This document shows positions 1 through 5,338 of a stretch of DNA of 5,338 nt, in pieces. This DNA comes from Verrucomicrobiales bacterium (GTDB lineage: Bacteria; Verrucomicrobiota; Verrucomicrobiae; Limisphaerales; UBA9464), in contig SXXZ01000104.1 of NCBI GenBank assembly GCA_005789375.1, positions 1-5,338 on the forward strand. Direction: 5' to 3'. Within the stretch, counting starts at the first letter, position 1. Every line of letters begins with the position of its first letter. A model generated the notes under the pieces. The model was given only the letters and a program-made list of their open reading frames with translations, was not told where the DNA came from and ran no database searches. A program made the translations under genes and the position numbers.

Positions 1-935
1 TCCTCCGCACCGGTGACTCTCGCTGGCCGGCTCGGCTGCCGATGACCAAGTCGGTGGTCCGCGCCATGGATGCGGTCAGTGCCTTCACCGCAACACCCGC
101 TGGCGGTGCCCAAGCCGTGGAAACCTACGTGGTCGCCGGGGGGTCCAAGCGCGGTTGGACGACCTGGACGACTGCAGCAGTCGATAAGCGCGTCGTGGCC
201 CTCTGCCCCATCGTCATCGACATGCTAAATATCGAGCCGTCCTTCAAGCACCACTTCCAAGCCTACGGCAATTACGCCCCGGCCGTCGGCAATTACGTCG
301 AGCAAGGGATCATGAACTGGCAGGGAACTCCGGAATACCGGGCCCTCATGAAGATCGAGGAACCCTTCGAGTACCGCGACCGACTCACCCAGCCCAAGCT
401 CATCATGAACGCCTGCGGCGACCAGTTCTTCCTGCCGGACTCGTCGCAATTCTATTTCGACGAACTCCAGGGCCCGAAATACCTGCGCTACATCCCCAAC
501 ACCGACCATTCCCTCAAAGGATCGGATGCCTACCCGACGCTCATGGCCTGGCATCATGCGACGATCAACCGGACGCCGCTGCCCCGCTTCACCTGGAAGC
601 AGGAGGCCCCGGGCCGCATCCGTGTCCAAGCGACCGATGCTCCGAAAAGCGTAAAACTGTGGCAGGCGCACAACCCCAAGGCCCGCGACTTTCGCATCGA
701 AACCCTCGGCCCGGCATGGACCTCGACCTCGCTGACCCCCGACGCGCAAGGTCAGTATCTGGGCCAAATCACCCCCCCTTCGGCCGGCTGGACCGCGGCC
801 ATGGTGGAGCTGACCTATGACCTCGGTGCCGCCGCTCCGCTGAAGCTCACCACGGCCGTGTACGTGACCCCAGACCGTTTGCCCTTCGCTCCGGACAAGC
901 CTGATTTGCGGGTCAAAGGCTTCCTCAGCCGCTGA
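1..935 (+). CDS. PhoPQ-activated pathogenicity-related (PqaA-type) alpha/beta-hydrolase, 5'-truncated by window edge
   Basis: This is the C-terminal part (about 310 residues) of a protein of the PhoPQ-activated pathogenicity-related family. The reading frame is open to the left edge (first full codon at 3). The residues before the Met at 42 (…SRWPARLP) continue the family pattern 'WP…PM.KS.VRAMD', so that Met is internal and not the start. Counting from it, the nucleophile elbow GGSKRGW puts the serine at residue 35 (codon 144-146). The acidic member is probably in GDQFFLPDSS (D127 or D133), and the histidine is H156 in NTDHSL. The order Ser-Asp-His fits an alpha/beta-hydrolase. Residues ~180-297 form a beta-rich C-terminal domain with the family-like stretches 'SVKLWQAHNPKARDFR' and 'YVTPDRLPF'. 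Family members are usually exported and their substrate is poorly known; the name comes from Salmonella PqaA regulation and does not imply virulence here. The N-terminal third, with any signal peptide, lies outside the window. The stop is TGA at 933-935. Family assignment is confident; substrate is unknown. Confidence -1.
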   Translation, partial: LRTGDSRWPARLPMTKSVVRAMDAVSAFTATPAGGAQAVETYVVAGGSKRGWTTWTTAAVDKRVVALCPIVIDMLNIEPSFKHHFQAYGNYAPAVGNYVEQGIMNWQGTPEYRALMKIEEPFEYRDRLTQPKLIMNACGDQFFLPDSSQFYFDELQGPKYLRYIPNTDHSLKGSDAYPTLMAWHHATINRTPLPRFTWKQEAPGRIRVQATDAPKSVKLWQAHNPKARDFRIETLGPAWTSTSLTPDAQGQYLGQITPPSAGWTAAMVELTYDLGAAAPLKLTTAVYVTPDRLPFAPDKPDLRVKGFLSR

Positions 936-959
936 GGTGGCGACTTTTAGAGACCCATC

Positions 960-985
960 GAACCCAATCCGAGTCGGGTGGGTTT
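960..985 (+). other. Hairpin downstream of the hydrolase gene, possible 3'-end structure
   Basis: Two arms pair across a 3-nt AGT loop (972-974): 967-971 with 975-979, a bulged A at 966, then 960-965 with 980-985. The two non-Watson-Crick pairs (968/978 and 960/985) are G-U in plus-strand RNA but would be A-C mismatches in the opposite RNA. That suggests the structure acts in the plus-strand transcript. It lies 24 nt after the hydrolase stop, where a terminator would be expected, but no T-run follows, so it is not a standard intrinsic terminator. It may be a transcript-end stabiliser or a Rho-associated end. Confidence -1.
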
Positions 986-994
986 CACGAGGTT

Positions 995-1018
995 CTTGAG
1001 GCGGGCTTTGAGGCAGGC
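995..1018. repeat. Imperfect 12-bp tandem repeat
   Basis: Two adjacent 12-bp units, CTTGAGGCGGGC (995-1006) and TTTGAGGCAGGC (1007-1018), match at 10 of 12 positions. They lie in the non-coding gap between the hydrolase gene and the secreted-protein gene. Spacing of about one helical turn could suit paired protein-binding sites, but two copies can also arise by slippage. No function is claimed. Confidence -1.
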
Positions 1019-1045
1019 AATTGGGTCTTCGCCTTTTCTTTGGAG

Positions 1046-1079
1046 GAATCTTGGTTTTGTCTGGACAGAATCAAGATTT
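1046..1079 (+). other. Strong 15-pair hairpin in the leader or promoter region of the secreted-protein gene
   Basis: Positions 1046-1060 pair continuously with 1065-1079 around a CTGG loop (1061-1064). Twelve pairs are Watson-Crick (outer arms AATCTTG and CAAGATT), and three are G-U in plus-strand RNA (1057/1068, 1054/1071, 1046/1079). All three would be A-C mismatches in the minus-strand RNA, so if the structure works as RNA it is on the plus strand. No T-run follows, so it does not look like an intrinsic terminator. It could be the 3' end of the upstream transcript, a leader element, a binding site for a dimeric regulator, or a copy of a dispersed palindromic repeat. Confidence -1.
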
Positions 1080-1092
1080 GGGAACTTATAGC
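1062..1092 (+). promoter_or_regulatory. Weak sigma70-like promoter candidate for the secreted-protein gene
   Basis: TGGACA at 1062-1067 matches the -35 consensus at 5 of 6 positions. TATAGC at 1087-1092 matches the -10 consensus at 4 of 6. The spacing of 19 bp is longer than the preferred 17. Transcription from here would give a leader of roughly 110 nt before the ATG at 1208. The -35 element lies inside the hairpin at 1046-1079 and the -10 lies on the palindrome at 1087-1098, so binding there could affect initiation. Verrucomicrobial promoters are poorly characterised and this assignment is tentative. Confidence -1.
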
Positions 1093-1098
1093 GCTATA
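1087..1098. promoter_or_regulatory. Perfect 12-bp palindrome TATAGCGCTATA, possible operator
   Basis: TATAGCGCTATA is its own reverse complement, with no mismatch or spacer. It sits 110 nt upstream of the chosen start of the secreted-protein gene and overlaps the candidate -10 element. Such a site fits a symmetric homodimeric DNA-binding protein, but no regulator gene is present in the window to pair it with. Confidence -1.
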
Positions 1099-1180
1099 CC
1101 CCGTCAGAGTTTCTCACCAATGCCGTTCTGGCCCGACGCACGGAGTGTTCCAGATCGTCCATCGATGAGTGAATTTTAGC

Positions 1181-1203
1181 GGGGGATCAGAACCTTATCC
1201 CCT
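1181..1203 (+). promoter_or_regulatory. Hairpin immediately upstream of the start codon, holding the only SD-like sequence
   Basis: GGGGAT (1182-1187) pairs perfectly with ATCCCC (1197-1202) around a 9-nt loop, with an added G-U pair at 1181/1203. The 5' arm is part of GGGGGA, the only purine-rich, SD-like stretch in this leader. It lies about 21 nt before the ATG at 1208, which is too far for direct SD use. The hairpin ends four nucleotides before that ATG. It could damp or gate translation, or simply reflect a leaderless or SD-independent start. Confidence -1.
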
Positions 1204-1207
1204 AACC

Positions 1208-3001
1208 ATGAAACATTTGATGAACCCTCAGGGTCTCTTGGCAGCGGCTGTGGCAGCGGCGTTGCTCCAGACCTCCCCTACCACGCAGGCAGGTCTCTTC
1301 AAGATCGACTTCGGTTCTCTGGAAAATGAACGAGCACCCGTCGATGTGGAAAACAATCCACTCGCCGATGCGAATGGCATTCCAATAGGTCCCCCTCCCG
1401 TCCTGATCGATTGGAACGTCATCCCCACTTGGACCTTCGGGGATCCCAATGCCAACGTCACTCCCGGTTCCGCGAGCGTTCCAGGCGTTGCCAGCGCCGA
1501 TGGGACATCGGTCACCTGGAAACTAAAGGACGTTTCAGTGACTCCTAACAACAACGTCACACTGACGATGTTGGACAATAGAACCCTTGCCGAAAAACTC
1601 TCGTCGGAGGCTCCGCCCTACATGCTGGGCCAGACCGCCAACAATCCCACCAAGGAAGGCCGGGACGTGATGTATGACGGCGTCCGAGTTCCCGGTATCG
1701 TCAAAGACGATTACCTGTACCGGAATCCGGATGCCGACGGCTCCGAGACGTTGATGCGTATCGCGAACCTCGACCCCGGAACCTACAATGTCACGGTGTT
1801 CGAAGGTCGCACTACCGACGGCAAGCGAACCGGCAAGGTCTGGGTGGATGACATCAAGGGCTTGAAGGAACCGGCCACCGAAAACACCGGCAACTACGCG
1901 GGCAAGAACGACGCTGGAGAAGTGCTCCTCGACGGCCAACCTCGGACGGTCACCGTGAAGGTGAATGCAGGGGAGTACCTTTGGTTCGCCGAGATGGAGG
2001 ACAACTCCGGCGGCATCAGCGGCATGGTCATTCGTTCCGTGATGGATCCGGCAGACTCGAAAGGGTTGTTTAAGCTCGATTTCGGCGAACTTGAAAACGA
2101 GCGGGTCACCAAGATCACCACCGCGAACAAAGACCAAGCCGGCGAAGATGCTTCGGCCCCGCCTCCTTTGACCGATTGGAACGTGATCCCCACGTGGACC
2201 TTCGCGGATCCCAATGCGAACGTGACCGCTGGATCAGCCAGCATCAAAGGCACAGCCAATGCCAACGCAACAGAGGTCACCTGGAACCTCACCGACTTCT
2301 CCAAGGATCTGAACAAGAACGTCACGGTGACGATGCTCAACAACGTGGCCCAGAACGAGGCCAACTCGTTCGCTCCGGCCCTGGGTCAAACCCCCAACAA
2401 TCCCACCAAGGAAGGGATCGCGGTTATGTACGATGGCATCCTCGTTCCCTCCTCGGTGAAGGATGACTACCTGTACCGTAATCCGGACACGGCCGGAAGC
2501 GAGACCCTCATGCGTTTCGCGGGCCTAAACCCGGGTAAATACAAGGTGACGGTCTTCGAGGGACGCACCACCGATGGCTCACGAACGGGCAAGGTTTGGG
2601 TGGACGACATCAAAGGTTTGAAAGAACCGGCGGACCAAAACACCGGCAATTATGCCGGCAAGAACGACGCTGGAGATGTGTTGCCCTTAGGACAGCCAAG
2701 GTCGGTGGTTGTGGACCTCAAGGCCGGTGAATACCTCTGGTTCGCCGAGATGGAAGACAACTCCGGCGGCATCAGCGGTATGATTATCCGCGGCCTCCCG
2801 GCGGCCCCCTCGGCCGTCACGCTGCAGAGCGCCTCGGCCCTCGGTGGCGCCTTCTCGGCGGTCACCGGAGCCAGCGTCGATGCCGCGGCCAAGACCATCA
2901 CCATCCCGGCTCCGACGAGTTCGTCCTTCTACCGCCTCAGCGGCGCGGCGAAGGTCAGCATCTCGACCAGCGGCGCCAATTTGGTGTTCAAATACGAATG
3001 A
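1208..3001 (+). CDS. Secreted protein with two tandem ~245-residue domains and a C-terminal beta domain, function unknown
   Basis: This is a 597-residue protein that I do not recognise as a named family. The start at ATG 1208 is preferred over an in-frame GTG at 1169 because it begins a good signal peptide: basic MKH, hydrophobic core GLLAAAVAAALL, and a likely cleavage after TTQA (residues 25-28). The mature protein should therefore be exported. Domain copy 1 spans residues 29-276 and copy 2 spans 286-528. Each opens with GLFK(I/L)DFG.LENER, continues through DWNVIPTWTF, and ends with AGEYLWFAEMEDNSGGISG. The Gly/Asn/Thr/Val-rich alternation and the absence of membrane segments suggest beta-sandwich folds, perhaps carbohydrate- or ligand-binding; this is inference. 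Residues 529-597 form a short beta-rich tail containing SSSFYRLSG. This type of ending is, to my knowledge, frequent in verrucomicrobial exported proteins. No catalytic motif, lipobox or LPXTG is visible. An intrinsic terminator follows the TGA stop, so the gene is probably monocistronic. Confidence -1.
   Translation: MKHLMNPQGLLAAAVAAALLQTSPTTQAGLFKIDFGSLENERAPVDVENNPLADANGIPIGPPPVLIDWNVIPTWTFGDPNANVTPGSASVPGVASADGTSVTWKLKDVSVTPNNNVTLTMLDNRTLAEKLSSEAPPYMLGQTANNPTKEGRDVMYDGVRVPGIVKDDYLYRNPDADGSETLMRIANLDPGTYNVTVFEGRTTDGKRTGKVWVDDIKGLKEPATENTGNYAGKNDAGEVLLDGQPRTVTVKVNAGEYLWFAEMEDNSGGISGMVIRSVMDPADSKGLFKLDFGELENERVTKITTANKDQAGEDASAPPPLTDWNVIPTWTFADPNANVTAGSASIKGTANANATEVTWNLTDFSKDLNKNVTVTMLNNVAQNEANSFAPALGQTPNNPTKEGIAVMYDGILVPSSVKDDYLYRNPDTAGSETLMRFAGLNPGKYKVTVFEGRTTDGSRTGKVWVDDIKGLKEPADQNTGNYAGKNDAGDVLPLGQPRSVVVDLKAGEYLWFAEMEDNSGGISGMIIRGLPAAPSAVTLQSASALGGAFSAVTGASVDAAAKTITIPAPTSSSFYRLSGAAKVSISTSGANLVFKYE
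1292..2035 (+). repeat. Domain copy 1 of an internal protein duplication
   Basis: This copy encodes residues 29-276 of the secreted protein. Its last 124 residues (1664-2035) align without gaps to 2420-2791 of copy 2, with 24 differences by hand count (about 81% identity). The preceding DWNVIPTWTF…TMLDN segment is also gap-free but less conserved (about two-thirds identical). The copies differ most in the linker after ENER, where copy 1 is somewhat longer. An eight-residue linker (VMDPADSK) joins it to copy 2. Confidence -1.
2063..2791 (+). repeat. Domain copy 2 of an internal protein duplication
   Basis: This copy encodes residues 286-527 of the secreted protein and starts at GLFKLDFGELENER. 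In stretches where the protein is identical to copy 1, such as VFEGRTTDG and KVWVDDIKGLKEP, many codons differ only at the third position (for example GTG/GTC, GAA/GAG, AAG/AAA, GGC/GGT). The duplication is therefore not recent, and both copies appear to have been kept under protein-level selection. Confidence -1.
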
Positions 3002-3006
3002 CGCGC

Positions 3007-3025
3007 AGGAACGCAACGCGTTCTT
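3007..3025 (+). other. Short hairpin just after the secreted-protein stop codon
   Basis: GAACGC (3009-3014) pairs perfectly with GCGTTC (3018-3023) around an AAC loop. A G-U pair (3008/3024) and an A-T pair (3007/3025) extend it to eight pairs. It starts six nucleotides after the TGA stop. It is upstream of the clear terminator at 3050-3080 and lacks a T-run, so it is probably a secondary 3'-UTR structure. Confidence -1.
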
Positions 3026-3040
3026 CTCAGTTCTTCTCAG
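3021..3040. repeat. Perfect 10-bp tandem duplication (TTCTTCTCAG x2)
   Basis: TTCTTCTCAG occurs at 3021-3030 and again at 3031-3040 with no mismatch. It lies in the 3' untranslated region between the secreted-protein stop and the terminator. It is most simply explained by replication slippage. Confidence -1.
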
Positions 3041-3049
3041 TGTTCTGAC

Positions 3050-3080
3050 AAGGGTCTCGGGTTATCCCGAGGCCCTTTTT
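3050..3080 (+). terminator. Intrinsic (Rho-independent) terminator of the secreted-protein gene
   Basis: AGGGTCTCGGG (3051-3061) pairs with CCCGAGGCCCT (3066-3076) around a TTAT loop. There are eleven pairs with a single G-U (3055/3072), plus a further A-T pair at 3050/3077. Five T's follow at 3076-3080. The tail is on the plus strand only: read from the minus strand the hairpin is preceded by A's and followed by CTTGTC. It therefore serves the upstream plus-strand gene and would be at best weak for the converging dnaE transcript. Confidence -1.
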
Positions 3081-3094
3081 AATTTCGTGGATTA

Positions 3095-3119
3095 ATTCGT
3101 CACCGTTTATTCGTCACCG
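3095..3119. repeat. 11-bp direct repeat spanning the dnaE stop codon
   Basis: ATTCGTCACCG occurs at 3095-3105 and again at 3109-3119, with a 14-bp period. The second copy includes the last dnaE codons (…GGT GAC GAA) and the first lies just beyond the TAA stop (3107-3109). This looks like a small local duplication of the gene's 3' end. Confidence -1.
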
Positions 3120-5338
3120 CCACCGCCAGCATTGCCGCGTTTTTCCCAACGCCGCGGGGCCCGTTCGGGCAGGGAGTTATCCACCTTAACTTGGTAGGAT
3201 TCAGAGCCGAAAAGACCGGTGATCGCAGCTTCGAACTCTCGGGACGGGGTAACTTGGTAGCGGTCGTTCGGTTCAATCCACACCGACTCCCCGCCCGGCA
3301 TGCGAATGCAGAGGTACACCACCACTGAGCCGGAGTGGGCCTCAATCAGGGCCTTGAGATCCGCAAGCCGTGTCTCACTTAGTTGGTCGGAGCGGAGGCG
3401 CAGTTGGACCCGCTTAGTAAATTTCTTGGGAGCAGCATCCAGCGGCAGGATCTCCTGCGGGAAGAGCTTGGGCCGTTCTTCGCCTGTGCTGACCTCCGCA
3501 GTCACCAGTAACGCCTGATTGACCACGAAAAGGTCGGTGTAGCGGTCATAGGATTCATTCATGGCCAGCGCGGTGACCGTGCCGGTCATGTCCTCCAGCG
3601 TGACCATCGCGTAGGGCTTGCCTGTCTTTTTTGAAACCCCTTTCTGGACGGCAGAGACGAGCCCTCCTATCCGGATCATTGACCGATTAGGCAATGCCGC
3701 CAGCTCCTCAATCGTGTGCGTGGTATGCCGGGAGAGTAGCTTCTCGTACGGACCCAGCGGATGCCCGCTGACGTAGAAGCCTACCAGTTCCTTTTCATCG
3801 GCCAGCTTCTGGGCCACCGGCCAGTCTTCTTGGACCACGAGGTTTTCCACCCGCTGCCGGGAGGCCGGTGCGGCCTCGAACGTGTCGAAAAAGGAAACCT
3901 GACCCCGGGATTTGTCCGACGCGTTGGCCGTAGCGCGGGCCATCGAACCATCGATCTGGTGGAACACGGTGGCGCGATTGGGACCGACGGAATCGCAGGC
4001 ACCCGCCTTGATGAGGGACTCGAGGGCTTTGCGGTTAATGGCCTTGGTTTCTACACGGCCACACAGGTCTTCGAGGTTTATGAAAGCACCTCCCAGAGAA
4101 CGAGCCGCGAGCAACGCTTCGACCGCGGCCTCACCGACTCCCTTGATGGCCGCCAAACCGAAGCGGATAACCCGCCGTCCTTCCTCGGCTGCGGCGGGGG
4201 CAAAATGAAGACCCGAGGCATTGATGTCCGGACCCAAGGTCTCGATGCCCAAGAGCTTGGCCTCAGCGATGTACTGACTCAACTTAGCCGTGTCGCCCTG
4301 ATCGTTGGTCATCATCGCGCTGAGGAACTCCACCGGGTAGTTCGCCTTCAGCCAAGCCGTCTGGTAGGCCACGACGGCATAGGCTGCCGCGTGCGACTTG
4401 TTGAAACCGTAGCCCGCGAATTTCTCCAACAAGTCGAAGACCTCGTTGGCCTTGGGGGCCGGGATGCCGTTGGTGTCCGAGCAGCCTTTTACGAAGGTCT
4501 CGCGCTGCAAGACCATCTCCTCGAGCTTCTTTTTGCCCATGGCCCGACGGAGCAAATCGGCTCCTCCGAGGGTGTAGCCGGCCAGGATCTGCGTCGCCTG
4601 CATCACCTGCTCCTGATAAATCAGAATCCCATAGGTTTCGCGGGCAATGGGCTCCAGCAGGAGATGGGGATAGACGATCTCCTGTTCACCGTGGCGTCGC
4701 TTAATGAAATCGGGGATCAGGTCCATCGGACCCGGCCGATAAAGCGATATGAGTGCGGTGATGTGCTCGATCGAGGCAATTTTGAACTTCTTGCACAAGT
4801 CGCGCATGCCCCCGGACTCCAACTGGAACACCCCCAGGGTCTGGGCGTTGTTCAGCAAGTCGTAGGTCTTGATGTCGTCGAGCGGCAGGTTGTCGAGATC
4901 GAGCTGGAAACCCGTAGACTTCCGAACCATCTCAGCGGTGTTGCGAATGACCGTCAGGGTCTTGAGACCCAAAAAGTCCATCTTGAGAAGTCCCAGGTCG
5001 CCGACCGGTCCCATGGCATACTGGGTGACGATATCGCCCTCGTCGTCCTGCTTGAGCGGCAGGAGGTTCACTAACGGCTGGGCCCCGATGACCACGCCGG
5101 CGGCATGAACGCCAACGCTGCGAGTCTGGTCCTCTAGGAGGAGAGCCGTGTCGATGAGTTCGCGGGTCACCTCCTCTTCGTCGTAGGCCTGCTTAAACTC
5201 GGCGTTCTTCTGGAGCGCGTCCTTCAGGCCCCATTTCACGTCGGTGATCATCTTGGCCAGTCGGTCCGCATCACCGACCGCCAATCCCATAATACGGCCC
5301 ACATCGCGAATGACCGACTTCGCGCCCATGGTGCCGAA
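3107..5338 (-). CDS. dnaE: DNA polymerase III alpha subunit (DnaE1-type), 5'-truncated by window edge
   Basis: This is the C-terminal 743 residues of the replicative polymerase catalytic subunit, which extends the DNA chain within the Pol III holoenzyme at the fork. The frame is open to the right edge: FGT precedes the Met at 5327-5329, forming the family motif FGTM.AK.VIRDV, so that Met is internal. Numbering from it: HAAGVVI at 75-81; the third catalytic aspartate in KMDFLGL, D118 (codon 4976-4978); FQLES at 168-172; SLYRPGPM at 195-202; YQEQVM at 238-243; GGADLLRRAMGKKK at 255-268; GYGFNKSHAAAYA at 306-318. A helix-hairpin-helix-like segment lies around 389-410. The likely beta-clamp-binding motif QVSFF is at 477-481, followed by SGHPL (521-525). 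An OB domain (~551-630) and the C-terminal domain (~640-717) follow. The PHP domain and the first two catalytic aspartates lie outside the window. The glycine-rich acidic tail GGGGDE is a minor oddity. The OB domain, C-terminal domain and clamp motif favour DnaE1 over DnaE2. Full proteins are usually ~1,150-1,200 residues. Confidence -1.
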   Translation of the reverse strand, partial: FGTMGAKSVIRDVGRIMGLAVGDADRLAKMITDVKWGLKDALQKNAEFKQAYDEEEVTRELIDTALLLEDQTRSVGVHAAGVVIGAQPLVNLLPLKQDDEGDIVTQYAMGPVGDLGLLKMDFLGLKTLTVIRNTAEMVRKSTGFQLDLDNLPLDDIKTYDLLNNAQTLGVFQLESGGMRDLCKKFKIASIEHITALISLYRPGPMDLIPDFIKRRHGEQEIVYPHLLLEPIARETYGILIYQEQVMQATQILAGYTLGGADLLRRAMGKKKLEEMVLQRETFVKGCSDTNGIPAPKANEVFDLLEKFAGYGFNKSHAAAYAVVAYQTAWLKANYPVEFLSAMMTNDQGDTAKLSQYIAEAKLLGIETLGPDINASGLHFAPAAAEEGRRVIRFGLAAIKGVGEAAVEALLAARSLGGAFINLEDLCGRVETKAINRKALESLIKAGACDSVGPNRATVFHQIDGSMARATANASDKSRGQVSFFDTFEAAPASRQRVENLVVQEDWPVAQKLADEKELVGFYVSGHPLGPYEKLLSRHTTHTIEELAALPNRSMIRIGGLVSAVQKGVSKKTGKPYAMVTLEDMTGTVTALAMNESYDRYTDLFVVNQALLVTAEVSTGEERPKLFPQEILPLDAAPKKFTKRVQLRLRSDQLSETRLADLKALIEAHSGSVVVYLCIRMPGGESVWIEPNDRYQVTPSREFEAAITGLFGSESYQVKVDNSLPERAPRRWEKRGNAGGGGDE

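Noticed and set aside
42..44. ATG at 42 as the hydrolase start
   Set aside because: The upstream codons are open and encode conserved family residues (WP…LPM.KS), so this methionine is internal to a truncated gene.
225..767. 180-codon open frame on the minus strand opposite the hydrolase
   Set aside because: The plus strand here carries the conserved hydrolase motifs. The minus-strand translation is Arg/Gly/Val-rich and resembles no protein family.
998..1040. Possible intrinsic terminator using AGGCG (999-1003), CGCCT (1030-1034) and the T-rich stretch that follows
   Set aside because: The stem is only about five pairs with a 26-nt loop and little inner pairing, which is too weak to call.
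1169..1207. GTG at 1169 as the start of the secreted-protein gene
   Set aside because: It adds 13 polar residues (NFSGGSEPYPLT after the initiator) before a clean signal peptide, has no SD upstream, and would put the 1181-1203 hairpin inside the coding region. ATG 1208 is more plausible.
1535..2137. 200-codon minus-strand open frame opposite the secreted-protein repeats, with similar minus frames at 1228-1578 and 1894-2364
   Set aside because: Third-position synonymous divergence between the two repeats fits coding on the plus strand. The minus frames merely mirror it and lack their own start signals.
3761..5074. Long open frame of 437 codons on the plus strand, opposite dnaE
   Set aside because: It lies wholly antisense to strongly conserved dnaE motifs. 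Its translation has no recognisable domain, signal or ribosome-binding site. Long antisense open frames are common opposite GC-rich genes.
1..5338. Search for a defence system, mobile element, CRISPR array, tRNA or rRNA
   Set aside because: No transposase or integrase motifs, no regularly spaced repeats, and no tRNA- or rRNA-like sequence were seen. All long stretches are explained by three genes and short intergenic regions.

Overview
The window looks like an ordinary chromosomal segment of a Gram-negative, GC-rich bacterium, most likely a member of the Verrucomicrobiota (Pedosphaera/Limisphaera-like). Three things point there: the flavour of the DnaE sequence, an exported protein ending in a short beta-rich domain with an 'FYRLSG' motif that I associate with verrucomicrobial secreted proteins, and the absence of clear Shine-Dalgarno sites. 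This placement is an inference from sequence flavour, not a database result.

Layout. (1) Positions 1-935, plus strand: the 3' two-thirds or so of a PhoPQ-activated pathogenicity-related (PqaA-type) alpha/beta-hydrolase, cut by the left edge. (2) Positions 936-1207: a 272-nt gap with no gene but with several secondary-structure elements: a hairpin after the hydrolase, a 12-bp imperfect tandem repeat, a strong 15-pair hairpin at 1046-1079, a 12-bp perfect palindrome (TATAGCGCTATA), a weak promoter candidate, and a hairpin just before the next start codon. (3) Positions 1208-3001, plus strand: a secreted protein of 597 residues made of a signal peptide, two tandem copies of a ~245-residue domain and a short C-terminal beta domain. 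I cannot assign it a function. (4) Positions 3002-3106: a convergent intergenic region with a good intrinsic terminator (3050-3080) for the secreted-protein gene, plus small repeats. (5) Positions 3107-5338, minus strand: the C-terminal 743 residues of DnaE, the replicative DNA polymerase III alpha subunit, running off the right edge.

How the genes relate. The two plus-strand genes are probably separate transcription units, because the gap is long and structured. The secreted-protein gene and dnaE converge on the terminator. Nothing links the three products in one pathway, and I see no transposase, integrase, CRISPR array, tRNA or rRNA. The most interesting material is the internally duplicated secreted protein and the structured leader in front of it.
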